Of a DNA stretch of 64,000 nt, positions 48,151 through 60,654 are shown one piece after another; the first letter of the stretch is position 1; the number at the start of each line of letters is the position of its first letter. The position numbers were made by a program, and so were the translations under genes. The DNA comes from Anomaloglossus baeobatrachus (lineage: Eukaryota > Chordata > Amphibia > Anura > Aromobatidae). The stretch is from NCBI RefSeq assembly GCF_048569485.1, contig NC_134353.1, positions 701,084,958 through 701,148,957 on the forward strand, given 5' to 3'. The notes beneath the pieces are model-generated. The model saw only the letters and a program-made list of their open reading frames with translations, ran no database searches and had not been told where the DNA came from.

Positions 48151-48700
48151 ACCCTGTTAGATAGCGACCGGTTATGTTGTAAATGAGAGTTATTTACCTC
48201 AGAAATGGTGTGAATTTGGTGGTCCATTCTGGTACGTGTAGTGCCAGATGTTTTCTGTTAAAATATTCACAGGGCCAGGTTCACAGGTAGCTGAAGAGAA
48301 AGATGGGTCTGGGTACCTACATACCCCATCCCCATCCGCAAAAGATACGGACTGTAGTACTGTGAGTGTATACCTGAGTGGAAGCGAGATAGCTTCACTA
48401 GGATACTTAAAGTGTATTATATTACTGGAGAAGTGTATTTGAACTTTGCGGGAGTACCGTGAATATAACGGACCTGAAATCCGTCTGTGTTTATGTGATG
48501 AAGTGCGGTTTATGGTTGGTTGTATCAACCAATTGGACTTTTAAATGGAAGTGTTTCCTGTGCTACCTTGAAGAAGCAAGCCAAGTGAGTAAAACCCATC
48601 AATTCAGGTAGGGAATTGTCACAACCCTCATAAATTTACTAACTCTCTTCCACAACCCAGCCAGCTGAAAATGTGTCCATAATGGTGCGCTCACATTAGC
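48151..48700. other. Unassigned repeat-like DNA
   Basis: May be a retroelement end (48180-48620). No motif allows a family call. Confidence 0.3.
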
Positions 48701-48704
48701 TTAT

Positions 48705-50084
48705 AGCCAACGCATAACACTGCTGAGTGCTAGTATTTCGTACCATTGCCCTAAACCCATATGACTTGGGTCAAATGTTTTGGATATCCTTCCACGAGCT
48801 TTTCACAATAGTTGGTAGGAATTTGGGCCCATTCCTCCTGTCAGAAATGGTGCTTTACTCGCACCTGCCTTTTCAGCTTTGCCCTTAAAGTTTCAATAAG
48901 ATGTAGATCAGGGCTTTATGATGGCCACACCAAAACATTGACTCTGTTAAGCCACTTTGTAAGCAGTTTGGCAGTATCATTGTCCATTTTAGAAGACTCA
49001 TTTCAGCCCAAGTTTTAAGTTCCTAGTTGATGTCTTGAGATGTTGCTTCAGTATTGCCACATCTTCTTTCCTCATGATGCCATCTATTTTGACAAGTGCA
49101 CCAGTCCCTCCTGCAGCAAAATAACCCCACAACATGATGCCTCCACCCCCGTGTTTCACGGTTGGGATGGTGTTCATAGGGATGGTGTTCTTAGGATTCA
49201 AAGATTCTCCCTATTTGATCCAAACGTAATGATGGTCATTATGGCTCAACAGTTCAATTTTAGTTTCATCAGACCACAGAACATTTCTCCAAAACTTAAG
49301 GCGTTTGTTCCTGTGTGCATTTGCAAACATTAATCTGGCATTTTTATGTTCCTTTTGAAGTAATGGCTTCTTCCTGGCAGAGTGGCCTTTCAGCGCAGGT
49401 TGATATAGTACTCATTTCACTGTGGCTAATGACGCAATCTTACCAGCTTCCGCCCGCATCTTCACAAGGTCTTTTGCTTTTTTTCTCAGGTTGATATACA
49501 TATGTCGACCAAGGCATGTTCATCTCTAGTACACAGAACCAGTCTCATTCCTGAGCGTTATGGTGCCTGGACATTCCCATCTTGTTTGTACTTGCGTATA
49601 ATTGTTTGTACAGGTGAACGAGGCACCATCAGGTATCTGGAAATTGCACCCAAGGATGAACCAGACTTGTACAAGTCCACAATTCTCTTCCTGATATCTT
49701 GGTTGATTTCTTTTGACTTTCCCATGATGCTACACAAAAAAGCAGTATGTTTCAGGTGGGCATTAAAATACATCCACAGGTGTCTCTAATTAACTCAGAT
49801 ATTGCCAATTAACCTATCAGAAGCGTAAAAAGACATGACATCATCATATGGGCTGTCGCATGTTGTTTAAAGGCATAGTACTCTTAGTGTATGTAAACTT
49901 TTGACTTTCTAGAATGTAATAAAAATGCCTTAAAACATTCTCTCTCATTATTCTGGCATTGGGCAAATGTAAATAATTTTCGTTCCTAATTGACCTAAAA
50001 CGGGAAAGGTTTATTCAGATTTTATGTCAGATAGTGAGAAAAACATGCATATAGATAGTGTATGTAAACTTCTGGTTTTAACTG
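48705..50084 (-). mobile_element. Tc1-like element, one end lost
   Basis: The right end TATGTAAACTTCTGGTTTTA..ACTG at 50084 is followed by TA and repeats in inner form at 49890 (TATGTAAACTTTTGACTTTC), the usual double repeat of these Tc1 termini. The opposite terminus is missing just past the transposase stop. Same family as the fragment at 2563-2809. Confidence 0.88.
48730..49725 (-). pseudogene. Tc1-like transposase, decayed
   Basis: From ATG at 49723-49725 it reads MGKSKEINQDIRKRIVDLYK and GSSLGAISRYLMVPRSPVQT (helix-turn-helix). Later, near 49190-49050, come [20 protein letters not shown] and [11 protein letters not shown], and the C-terminus is ..EEWAQIPTNYCEKLVEGYPK ending KY and a stop at 48730-48732. 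Several frameshifts break it, and the sites of the first catalytic Asp and of the Glu are not both readable in one frame. Confidence 0.82.
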
Positions 50085-50086
50085 TA

Positions 50087-51229
50087 TATTGCAGGTTTAA
50101 CCCGGTGCTATAAATTAATAATAGTGCAACTTTAAAGCCAAAATTTTATTGGTCAATATACACAGTTAAATAAATCTAGTAAATAACTTTAATTCTATCT
50201 ATTGTGTCAAATTTATTGGTATTATATGTGGGTGGAAGTTCTGTGAAATATAAGTATGATTTGGATTCTATAAGACACAATAAGTGCCATATATATCTAC
50301 TTTAGTGGTCCTGAGCATTAGCCAGGCTGTCTCACCATGCGAAGGTCTTATCTGTATTGTCCTTGATCTTAACATCATAGATTTTATATGTGCCTTGTGG
50401 CTAATAGAATTTATAATGTTCTTTTTAACACTTTATACTACCTAAATCCTGCAATAATGAAACTTGAGGTACATTTTTTTATCTCAATATCTAGAATGGA
50501 AAAATATAGCAATTGTATAAAGTAAGAAGTGATAAAAATCTCAGTAATTATTTCAGTTTGTGTTCATTGCTCTTGGATAAAAGGCTTGTGCTTAGGTATC
50601 TGTTGATGACAACAACTATATAATGGCTTCAAGCTATGAAACCAAAGCAATATAAGACAGACACGTATCACTTTTTAACATACAGAAAACACTATTACAA
50701 CTCAAGCTAAGTTCACAATTATACAGTGCTCTATGTTGAACACTGTGTTGATGTTTCCATCTAAATCTTCAAATTCATATAGAATCCCTGGCAGAGCTTT
50801 GATGAAGCCAAACTGCCAAATGAGGCAGAAGGTGTCACTGTCAACACCATTTGTCCTTTGTCCTTCCTGTATCTGTCTTTTAAATGGAAACACTATAGCT
50901 ATGCTCAGCAAAAAGCATGTAGAAATGTAAATCTAGCCTAAGGACTCATTCACGCATGCGTGTGTCACAGGCAGTCTGAGTATGGACCATAGTTCATGGA
51001 CCAGCCATGGATCTCTGGACTCAGATTGACAGCCTTGTATATGCCTATGACCTGCCAAGTTGATTTCATGAGAATCAAGTCTCGTCCATAAATCATGATC
51101 CATGCTGAGACCATGACACATAGATTATACAAACAACATCCATAAGGCGCATATTAGCAAACAAAGAAGCCACACAGTGACAGTGCCACCCAATTGTGGC
51201 TATCAATTGGACCACTCCATAAATCATTA
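50087..51229. other. TANGO2 intron, unassigned
   Basis: About 1.1 kb with no repeat or exon I can support; likely unique intron. Confidence 0.45.
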
Positions 51230-51786
51230 ATAACAACCAAGAGAACGGTAGTTTTTGGTCAATAGAATATACCAAACTTTATTGAGAAATTGTTAAAAGG
51301 AGACCCAAATCGGATCTTGATAGATATTTACAAAAACATCAACAAACACATGTAAAAAAAAAAAAAAAAAAAAAAAGGAAGATGCAGTGGGAAAATCACC
51401 AGTCCACACATCTATGTGTGAATTATACACCATTTTTCACATCAATCCACTGATATATTTTTTTCTTCCATAGGAGAAACACAGTGGTTTATATGGACAA
51501 TTACAGTGAGTGTGAGGCAAAGTTGTTAGATGTATATACCCAATAAAGTGTATGCAGATATAATGGAAGATGAAACTCTAAGTGGAGACCCCCAAACACG
51601 CTTTTCACTTGTTCAATCACCGCTTATTCATGTAAATGTTAAAAGGAACCTGTCAGTTGTAATATGCACCCAGACCGATGAGCAGTTCTGGGTGGATATT
51701 GCTAATTCCTGCCTAAGCGTTCCTGTATACACTAGCATATATAAAGAGATCTTTAGAAAAAGTATTTCTAAAGATCTTTTTTTCGT

Positions 51787-53706
51787 ATGCTAATGAGTGC
51801 AGGGACTAGTCGGACTAACCAAGTTGCTTTCAACAGGCTTAACTTTCTCCCACTAATGGATTCCATTTCTATTTTCAGCCCTGAAGGATTTATATATATA
51901 TTTTCACTAAAGCTACTGTTGAAAAAGCCACACAGTAGCAACTCTTCAGTATATGGTTTCAAAAGTGTGACAGAAAAAGAGGACCCAGCAGCATTGGAAG
52001 ATCTATTGAATGAGGAGAGAAACTGATTACCAAGGTAGATTTCCACAAACAGTTATGCCTAGGTCTACAGGTTTCCCCCTTTGTCCTTATGCCCACCCAT
52101 TGATATGTTTACGAAACCAGTGGTAGAAGATTTTAAAAACTAGACGAAGTAAGGACAAGCTTAAATCACGAATAAAGAAATGCACTCAGGAAAAACTAAT
52201 CCCTGCATGTCATAATTAACGCAGTGGGGAATATTGTGATCTGGCCTAACTGTAAATATGAAAAAGACATGTATAAACAAAAGAAAGGAATACCTACTCC
52301 AAATTGGACTCTAATCCCCTGACACTCTTTATGGCAAAATTACAAAAAAATCTTGATAAAAGCATTTGAGGAAGGGACTATCAGAAAAAAAATATTAGAG
52401 GGTTTGACTGTCACTTCCCCAGAGTGTCAACCTTCTATTTACTGCGCAAAAAAATCAAAGACCTCATCAATCCACTGGGGCATCCGACTGTGTCCAGAAT
52501 AGATGGATTATGTAAATTCATTGAGTTTTACTTAAAACCACTAGTAGAGACATTACCATCATATGTCACGGACATGACGGACGTTCTGAATAGTATTGAC
52601 GGGGTATTTGTGGATTCTGATATGATTATTGCAACATCTGACATGGAGTCCCTCTACACCTGCATCAATCATGATACGGGTTTGGAGGCGATCCGCTTCT
52701 TTCTAAAGAACAGGAACCGAGATTGCCTATTATATGAACTGATCTTAGAGCTGCTCCACTATGTGCTGACCAATCATTTATTCACCTTTAAAAACCAGTT
52801 TTACCTACAAATGCGGGGAACTGCGATGAGCGCAGCCTGAATGTCTTCATACGCAAACCTCTTTCTAGATTACTGGGAAAGGGACATATTTGCACGTAAA
52901 GGTGCATGGGCAGTGCTGGTTATGCTATATTGATGATTTATTGATATTCTGGCAGGGCACAGTAGAGCAGCAAAGATCATTCAGTAGAGCAGCAAAGATC
53001 ATTCATAGATCTTTTCAATGACAACACACTGAATATCAAGTTCACATTTAAAACAAGCAATGTGAAAATTGATTTTCTTGATAATAGTATGGAGGTGGAT
53101 GAAACTGATGTATGCAGGAAGAAGATATCAGCGAATTCACTGTTACATGCCTCTTCTGCACATAATACCTCCAACATCAAAGCCATCCTGGTGGGACTGT
53201 TTCTTAGAATGAGGCGGATCAGCTCCATTGACAACACAGACAGATTTACACAAAGAGGATATAATCGTAGGTGTAATAGAAGGGGCTATAACAGGGCTAG
53301 GTGAACCTCCTGTAACCAACACCTAAAAGCTCCAAATAGATAAAATAACAAGCAAAACAAAAATGTAATTAAGTTCACTTATAATTTGGAATGGGAAACA
53401 AATAGGATGGTAATGCAGAATTATTGCCCAATTTTAAAAACTGAACCATACCTGGCTTCCTATCTCTCTGATAGACCCTCAGGGACTCCTAGAAGAGCTA
53501 AAAATCTAAAGGACTTACTTGTCCATAGCCATTACGCTCCTTACACATCGGGTCTCTTTGTTCATAATCACCCTATTAGAGATTCTTACCACTGTGGCCA
53601 TAGTCTTGCCTGTGCCATTGTCTCTAACAATTCAGAATTTACATCAGCGGACGGTTTGCGACAATTTAATATTAATCACTATATCTTACATAGTTACTTA
53701 GGTTGA
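51787..53706 (+). pseudogene. Penelope-like reverse transcriptase remnants
   Basis: The frame 52424-52837 reads FIEFYLKPLVETLPSYVTD, then SDMESLYTCI (the motif A region with its catalytic Asp) and FYLQMRGTAMSAA (motif B). YIDDLLIFWQG (motif C) follows near 52930. At 53386-53706 the frame reads CPILKTEPYLASYLSDRPSG and YHCGHSLACAIVSNN, which fit the PLE linker before the GIY-YIG endonuclease. No GIY-YIG domain itself is visible. The pieces lie in different frames and do not form a working protein. Confidence 0.85.
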
Positions 53707-53718
53707 AAAAAGACCTAG

Positions 53719-55026
53719 TGTTACGGTTGCTGTGGCACTGAAGACTATGTTCGGATTTCTTGCTACTGCACATGTGCGAGCACTGGAGACTATGTTCGGA
53801 TTTCTTGCTACTGCACATGTGCAAGCGCTGGAGACTAAGTCCTGTCTTGGAGCCATTGCACATGTGCGGGTGACATCATCGCTGACACGAGGTCACATGT
53901 CTCTGACACATTCTAAGCTGATTGGCCGCTGGTCATGTGCTTGTGACACGTGGTAACATGTCTCTGACACCTTCTATGCCGATTGGTCGCTGGTCATGTG
54001 CTTGTGACGCTTTGCTCGGTGATAGGCCAGCGTGACGTCATTGCTGTCGTTCTGGCAGCAGACTGGCTCTGGTGTCCTCCATCTTGGATGAGGCACAGAG
54101 TCTATATAAGACCCTGACGCACGCCGCCTGGCGCGCAGTCCTCTTGGTTCATGCATGAGAGTAGACGCTCTGTGCACGTCCCTCTAGGCATCTCTCTATG
54201 CTAGGTGAGCGATACCGGCAGGGTAGCGTTCTTGAACCTTACAGCTTCGGCTGCGGTCCGTATCCTTACATCTTAGTGGAGCGGACGTAGGCAGGTGCCT
54301 GAGGCACATGGTCCGGCTGGGCCTTGTGATCCTACTCGTAGGTGGACGTTGCCGCTAGGGTAACGTTCCTTATACTGCGTCTGGCAGTTGTTCGTATCCT
54401 CGCACACTAGGGGAGCGAACATAGGTAGGAGCTTTGTGCGGCTTGTGCTGCTGTCCGTCTCTTTTGCACCACTAGTGGAGCGGACCTAGGCAGGTGCCAT
54501 ATCTAGTGGTTCGTGTCCTCGCACACTAGTGGAACGAACGCAGGTAGGAGCTTTGTGCGGCTTACGCTGCTGTCCGTCTCCTGGCACCACTAGAGGAACG
54601 GAACTAGGTAGGTGCCATTTCACACTCACTGCTTTTGTCTCTGTGATCATTAACTGAGACCATACCACGCACCCTCCGAGTAAGGGAAGAATTGCTTTAT
54701 TTCCTAACTATATGCCTCTGTGAGTTTAACAGAGGTATTGCACTCTGCACTTGTGCTACTACTATTTACAGCGGCACACTTATATACTCTTCCTCACTCA
54801 TTAACCTATCCCTTTTACGTTAATGCTAAATACGGTAGTCGCTGTGACTTTAACAGTACACGCCGTGATTGGCTATAGTGTCACTGAGACGTATCAGTGT
54901 CAGTACTGCTTCCGTAGTACAAGATACCCCTTATCCTCTGCCATAGTCTGCAGCAGAGACTTTGCACGGTGGACCCTGACTGTCTGATATCCCTTTGGTA
55001 TTTATAATCAGACAGCCCCCGTAACA
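53719..55026 (+). mobile_element. Solo LTR fossil inside the Penelope-like element
   Basis: A 1308-bp block begins TGTTACGG and ends CCGTAACA, with flanks cctag (53714-53718) and cctat (55027-55031) that fit a 5-bp target duplication with one change. A TATA-like TCTATATAAG lies at 54100-54109. The host repeat reads straight through once the block is set aside. It has no internal region, is probably of the Ty3/Gypsy kind, and is younger than the element it interrupts. Confidence 0.75.
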
Positions 55027-55031
55027 CCTAT

Positions 55032-56089
55032 GTCCCTCTAGTTCAACCTTCCTCCACTAGTTATACATTTTGTTACTAAGTCACTTATAACAAACAATGT
55101 TTTGTGTACTGAGGAAATCATCCAGCCCTTTTTTAAAAGCTGTTATAGTATCTGCCATTACTATCTCTTGTGGTAGGGCATTCCACAATCTGGCTACTTT
55201 AACTGTAAAGAACCCTATCTCATGCAGAAGTTCAAATGTTATTATGCTAAGTTACGGTACTAAGAATATGCAGCATCGACTTAATACATGGAGGCATTAG
55301 ATGGGGCTATATAAAAAAAGATGTTGGCACAGAGAGGGATATAGTGACTCTAGAAACTATGAGACTGAATGACCTAAATGAGAGTCTTAGTTTAGCTTCG
55401 GTCCTGTAGATGAGCAGTTTTAAGTTTAATTATGGTTTTCTATGTATCTTCAAAGTATGTGTTTTTTACTATTTGTATTTTTTTCTGACATATAAAAACA
55501 ATTTGGTCTCTGACAGCCTTTCTCTCTTCCTTTTATATGAAGTATTTATGTGGTCTAATTGATATGGATTCTCTGAAGGACACACAGACCAACCATCCGC
55601 ACCCTTAAAAGAGATACTTGAAGCAGAAAAGGGTATTTTTTTTTTACTATTAATGGACTGCATCTTTAAATATAAATTAATGTTGAAATATATATATATT
55701 GATTGCGTTATGTTATAGAAACTGTTATTGTATATATTATTCCAAAATATGGCGGCTAATGAGGAGAATCCTGTTGTACTTCATTTACCTATTGTTGCCC
55801 TGCGATGCGGTTGGTGGGCGCATGATCCCTGGGTCATTTCTCTCCCTGCTCTCCTCATGGTGTCTGTCTGGTCTGCAGGTGTGCATTCGGAAGCCATGGC
55901 TATGGCCGGTTTCTCTTGCGCAAGCGTGGACTATGATGCAAGGGGGGTAGGGGGCTTAATATCTGGTCACATGACCGTCTCCTTGACGATTTAAGGTCCT
56001 GTCAGGTACGTTTGTTACCATCCCCATGAATAAGCGATGATTGAGCACGTGAAACGCACGTTGGGGTTCTCCACTTGGGGCTCCAACTT
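55032..56089 (+). mobile_element. Penelope-like element, 3' region
   Basis: 55027-55240 continues the common frog segment GACCTATGTCCCTCTAGTTC..GGTAGGGCATTCCACAATCT. 55730-56089 leads to the right pseudo-LTR. At 56021-56066 a decayed hammerhead-like fold has CCCC/GGGG flanks and GAAAC at 56051-56055, but no intact CTGATGA. Confidence 0.55.
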
Positions 56090-56412
56090 GCACAATATCT
56101 GCACAGAGCACTTTATTGGGTATGTGCATCTAACAACTTTATCTCACTCTCCCTGTAATTGTCCATATAGAAAATGTGTCTCTTCTTATGGGGGGGAATA
56201 TATCAGTGGACTGATGTGAGAAATTATGTATAATTCACATATAGATGTGAAGATTGGTGCTTTTTCCCACTGCCTCTCCCTTTTTTACATATTTTTGTTG
56301 ATTTTTTTGTAAATATCTATGAAGATCCGATTTGGATCTCTTTTTTTAACATTCTCTCAATAAAAGTTGTCATATTGTATTGACCAAAAACTCCCGTTCT
56401 CTTGGTTGTTAT

Positions 56413-56630
56413 GACATGATACATAGATGTGTGACTGGGTCCTTTACAGAAATTTGGCCTTCAAAGTCATTGCATATTATAAAAATAAATGGGTACAGAA
56501 GTGCTACTTATCTTATATTACAGTACAGTGTATAATAGTAAATCAATAGAAAATTAGTCATCTCGTAGTCAATATTTTCTATGTAACAATTCACAAATAT
56601 TATACTTGGTAATAAACGATAATGACTCAC
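56413..56630. other. TANGO2 intron next to the exon at 56631
   Basis: Unique-looking intron that includes the donor GTGAGT on the minus strand (56625-56630). Confidence 0.55.
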
Positions 56631-56701
56631 CGGGTTTTAGTTGGATTGGCTCTCGCTCACCTTTGGATCCATAATAGTAAACAACATCTCCCTTCACATT
56701 G
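56631..56701 (-). CDS. TANGO2: TANGO2, internal coding exon (fourth from last)
   Basis: On the minus strand the acceptor TTATTCAG precedes 71 nt: one base finishing a codon, then NVKGDVVYYYGSKGEREPIQ and LKP, then G before donor GTGAGT. It matches the vertebrate segment [20 protein letters not shown] and so joins in phase to the exon at 32535-32688. This is the most upstream TANGO2 exon I can find. The preceding exon, which should encode something like YNGFNLIAADL, was not seen between 56702 and 64000, so that intron is at least 7.3 kb. Confidence 0.93.
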
Positions 56702-57599
56702 CTGAATAAAAAAGGAAAAAGGACGTTATCTTTTTCTCTTATAGTAACCATAAGTTTCTTAAAAAAGAGCTATAAAAAATAAGACAGCAGATCAAACAGC
56801 AGGAGGCTCAAGGTCAATGAAAAGTAACTTATTCCTTATTCTCTGCACACTAAAGAAAGATCAAACACAAAATAAAATATCCATATATTACATAAAATGC
56901 AAAGCAAAGGGAACTATTCATATAAAATATCTGTGTAAAATATGGCTGCCCCAGAATATTTATATAATCGAATTAGGTGTAGTGATGGGCGATCCCCCCC
57001 GATGGTCGGGATTGGGAGCCTCGCCCGATCGTTTAGTAAAGATCGAGATCGGGATCGAGATAACACGTTCTTGCGTCCGATCACCGATCTTGGGCTCCGC
57101 AGTTATGGGATGGGGCGGGGGGTTGCTGTAAAATAAAAAATATAGTTAATAATAAACATTGTCATTATACTTACTGCTCCCGTGACGCGTCCTGCAGACT
57201 CTGTCTCCCAGCGTTTCTGCTTCTGAGTCTGATAATTGCTGTGCCCCCGGGTTAAAAGACCTTCCGTGGCGGCATAGCCATGTGACCAGTCTGGTGTAAA
57301 TGTTGTACAGATATCGGCTTACAGACTGGTCACATGACTATGACGTCATCGAAGGTCCTCACTGTCAGGCTGCTTCTCGCTCTTTACAAAGCGATGTAGC
57401 AGAGCTGGCAATGCTCTCTATGCTTCTCACTTTGTATAAACTGTGTCTGTACAGAGTGATGAAGCAAAGTTGACATTGCTGTCCATGTGGATTACGTCAG
57501 ACTAAGGAGTTTTTTTATAATAAAGATGGAGTCTCAAAATGTTTTTTTGTTTTATTTCTAATAAAAAAAATTTTTCTTTGTGTTGTGTTTATTTTTTAC

Positions 57600-57910
57600 T
57601 TTAGATAAAGAGAAAAAATTGAAACCAGCACTCACCATATTATGCTGTACAACACTCTGATGTTTTTTATTTAAAAAAACGTGGATACATGCTGCGGCGT
57701 TACAGGGAGGGAAAACAGAAGGTCAGCACATAAAGACGACAGCTATTTCGCCCCTAGGGGTGGGGCTTCTACAGGTCGAAGACCTTCCGTTTTCCCTCCC
57801 TGTAACGCCGCAGCATGTATCCACGTTTTTTGAAATAAAAAACATCAGAGTGTTGCACAGCATAATATGGTGAGTGCTGGTTTCAATTTTTTCTCTTTAT
57901 CTAAAGTCTT
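57600..57910. mobile_element. Palindromic Penelope-like end pair with hammerhead-like centre
   Basis: The arms 57602-57719 and 57780-57906 are inverted copies (GAAACCAGCACTCACCATAT / ATATGGTGAGTGCTGGTTTC). The centre 57733-57785 on the minus strand has a decayed hammerhead: CTGTAGA in place of CTGATGA, stem II GCCCC/GGGGC, GAAA and GTC. It lies inside the foldback hAT element. Confidence 0.65.
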
Positions 57911-58561
57911 ATGTGTTGAACTTTAGAAATAAGCACCCCAAAGCTGCAACTCTGTCTTTATCCTTCCTGAGGTTCCCACATAGTCGCAGATATTGAAAGC
58001 GGATGTAACGCTGATTGCGACCGACTGCTGTGAGCAACTTGGCAGGTTATCTTGTTGCAGTAGTGCCCTGTTGTTTCCTTCTAACATTTACTACTGTTTA
58101 TTTTTTACTGTTTACTAGAAATTCAGGGTGGCCATGTCTAATTTGGCGTGACACCATGAATTTAGGGCTTAGTACCATCTGAGAATACAAAGCTGGTATT
58201 AACCCCTTTATTACCCAGCGTGCTACCACATTAGGGCCGCTGGACGAGCCGGGTAAAGCGCCTGGAAATGGAGCTAAGAAACAATGCACCATTTCCAGGG
58301 GCAGCTGCGGGTTGCCAAGAATCCCAGATGCCTGGCGTTACCTGACTGGTGATCAAAATATGGCGGGAGCCCACGCACTTTATTTTTAATTATTTTTTTA
58401 AATAATTAAAAAAAAAAAAAAAAAATGGGCTTCCCTGTATTTTGATTGCCAGCCAATGTAAAGCCAGGCAGATGGGGGTAGCAGCCCGTAGCCGTCCGCT
58501 TTATCTGCGCTGCGAATCAAAAATACCGCGGAGTGCTACATCATTTTTTTGAAAATCAAAT

Positions 58562-58683
<122 letters not shown>

Positions 58684-58684
58684 C

Positions 58685-58790
58685 ATAGCTCTGGCAAAAA
58701 TTAAGAGACCACTGCAAAATTTTCAGTTTTTCTCTTTATTTTTCTATTTATTATTCTTAATTTTTCTCTTTTCAGGTTACTCCAACAGAC
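58685..58790. mobile_element. Tc1-like terminal scrap
   Basis: GCTCTGGCAAAAATTAAGAG and CCACTGCAAAATTTTCAG match a Tc1 terminus that I recall from fish and frog genomes. Only the end is present. Confidence 0.55.
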
Positions 58791-59401
58791 AATCACAGAT
58801 GCCCATTCTATGTGCCGGGTCTGTGATTGCCTGACATCACAGTACTGTAAAAATAAATAAATCATTAAAAAAAATGATATAGCACTCCATGGTATTTTTG
58901 ATTCTCAGCGCAGATGAAGCAGAGGGCTACGGGCTGCCACCCCTATCTGCCTGGGTTTACCTTGGCTGGCAATCAAAATAAAGGGAAGCCCATTATTTTT
59001 TTATTTAAAAAAATAATAAAAAAAACACGTGGGCTCCCGCTGTATTTTGATCGCCAGTCAGGTAAAACTGGGCATCTGGGGGCTGGGATTCTCAGCAGCC
59101 CGCATCTGCCCCTGTAAATGGCGCATTGTTTTTTAGCGCCATTTCCTGGTGCTTTACCCAGCTCGTCCAGTGGCCCTAATGCAGTGGCACACTGGGTAAT
59201 AAAGCTGTTAATACTAGCTTTGTATTCTCAGATGGTACTAAGCCCGAAATTCATGGTGTCACACCAAATTAGACATGGCCACCATGAATTTCTAATATAC
59301 AGTATAAAAAAAAAAAAAAATACAACAAAGAAATTTTTTTTTATTAGAAATAAAACAAAAAAAAATTTAGAGACTCCATCTTTATTATAAAAAAAAGCCT
59401 A

Positions 59402-59973
59402 AAGCGGGCTTTACACGCTACGACATCGCTAATGCGTTGTCGTTGGGGTCACGGAATTTGTGACGCACATCCGGCCGCATTAGCGATGCCGTTGCGTGTG
59501 ACACCTATGAGCGATGTTGCATCGTCGCAAAAACGTACAAAATTGCTCATCGGTAACATGGGGGTCCATTCTCGAATATCGTTGGAGCTGCAGGTACGAA
59601 GTAGTTCGTCGCTCCTGCGGCAGCACACATCGCTCCGTGTGACGCCGCAGGAATGAAGAACCTCTCCGTACCTGCCGCCGGCCCCAATGCGGAAGGAAGG
59701 AGGTCGGCGGGAGGTTACGTCCCGCTCATCTCCGCCCCTCCGCTTCTATTGGGCGGCCGCTCAGTGACGTCGCTGTGACGCCGCACGGACCGCCCCCTTA
59801 GAAAGGAGGCGGTTCGCCGGTCACAGCGACGTCGCAGGGAAGGTAAGTATGTGTGACGGGCCCGGCCGATGCTGTGCGACACGGGCAGCGATTTGCCTGT
59901 GTCGCACAACCGATGGGGGTGGGAACGCACGCTAGCGATATCGGTACCGATATCGCAGCGTGTAAAGTAGCCT
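59402..59973. mobile_element. Miniature DNA element (TTTACACGC family)
   Basis: The ends AGCGGGCTTTACACGCTACG and ..GCAGCGTGTAAAGTAGCCT flank a core with CCTGCGGCAGCACACATCGC and GACGTCGCTGTGACG. It is flanked by TAA and TTA and inserted in the right arm of the foldback hAT element. Confidence 0.85.
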
Positions 59974-60654
59974 TTAGTCTGACGTAATCCACAGGGAGAG
60001 CAATGTCAACTCTGCTCAATCACTCTATACAGACAGAGTTTATACAAAGTGAGAAGCAGAGAGAGCATTGTCAGCTCTGCTACATCGCTCTGTACAGAGC
60101 AAGAAGCAGCCTGACAGTGAGGGTATGATTGCAGTTGCATATCTCTATACATCATCCCGCAAGCCTGACACTTTCCAGACAGGAGCGCCTCAGCTGCATG
60201 GAAATATATGGAGCTGACCCGCTGCTGTCGGGAGATTGTGCGCTGTGATGCGATGCGACACTCCACAATGATAATCAGGTAACAGGACCTTTGATGACGT
60301 CATAGTCATGTGACCAGTCTGCAACCAACGAGGTAATACAACATCCACACCTGACTGGTCACATGGCCATGACGTCACGGAAGGTCTTTTAACCCGGGGG
60401 AACAGCAATGATCGGACTCGGAAGCAGAAGCGCTGTGAGACAGAGTCTGCAGGACGCATCGCGGGACCTGTAAGTATAATGACAATGTTTTTTAATAATG
60501 TACTGGTTTTTTTTTTACAGCCCCTGGACCCGATCTGTAACACGAGCTTCTCAGGAAAGCTTGTGATCGGGATCGTGTACACGATCACTATGTGATCGGT
60601 ATGATCCCCGATCTTTACAGTTCGGGATCGCCCATCACTAATTAGGTGCAATAT

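Larger units (their letters stand above)
51230..56412 (+). mobile_element. Penelope-like element with inverted pseudo-LTRs
   Basis: About 325-bp arms at 51230-51560 and 56090-56412 are inverted copies (AACAACCAAGAGAACGG / CCGTTCTCTTGGTTGTT; TTTATTGAGAAATTGTTAA / TTAACATTCTCTCAATAAA). Between them are PLE reverse-transcriptase remnants on the plus strand and, at 53719-55026, an inserted LTR. Inverted pseudo-LTRs are a known Penelope arrangement. The element is broken at several places. Confidence 0.85.
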
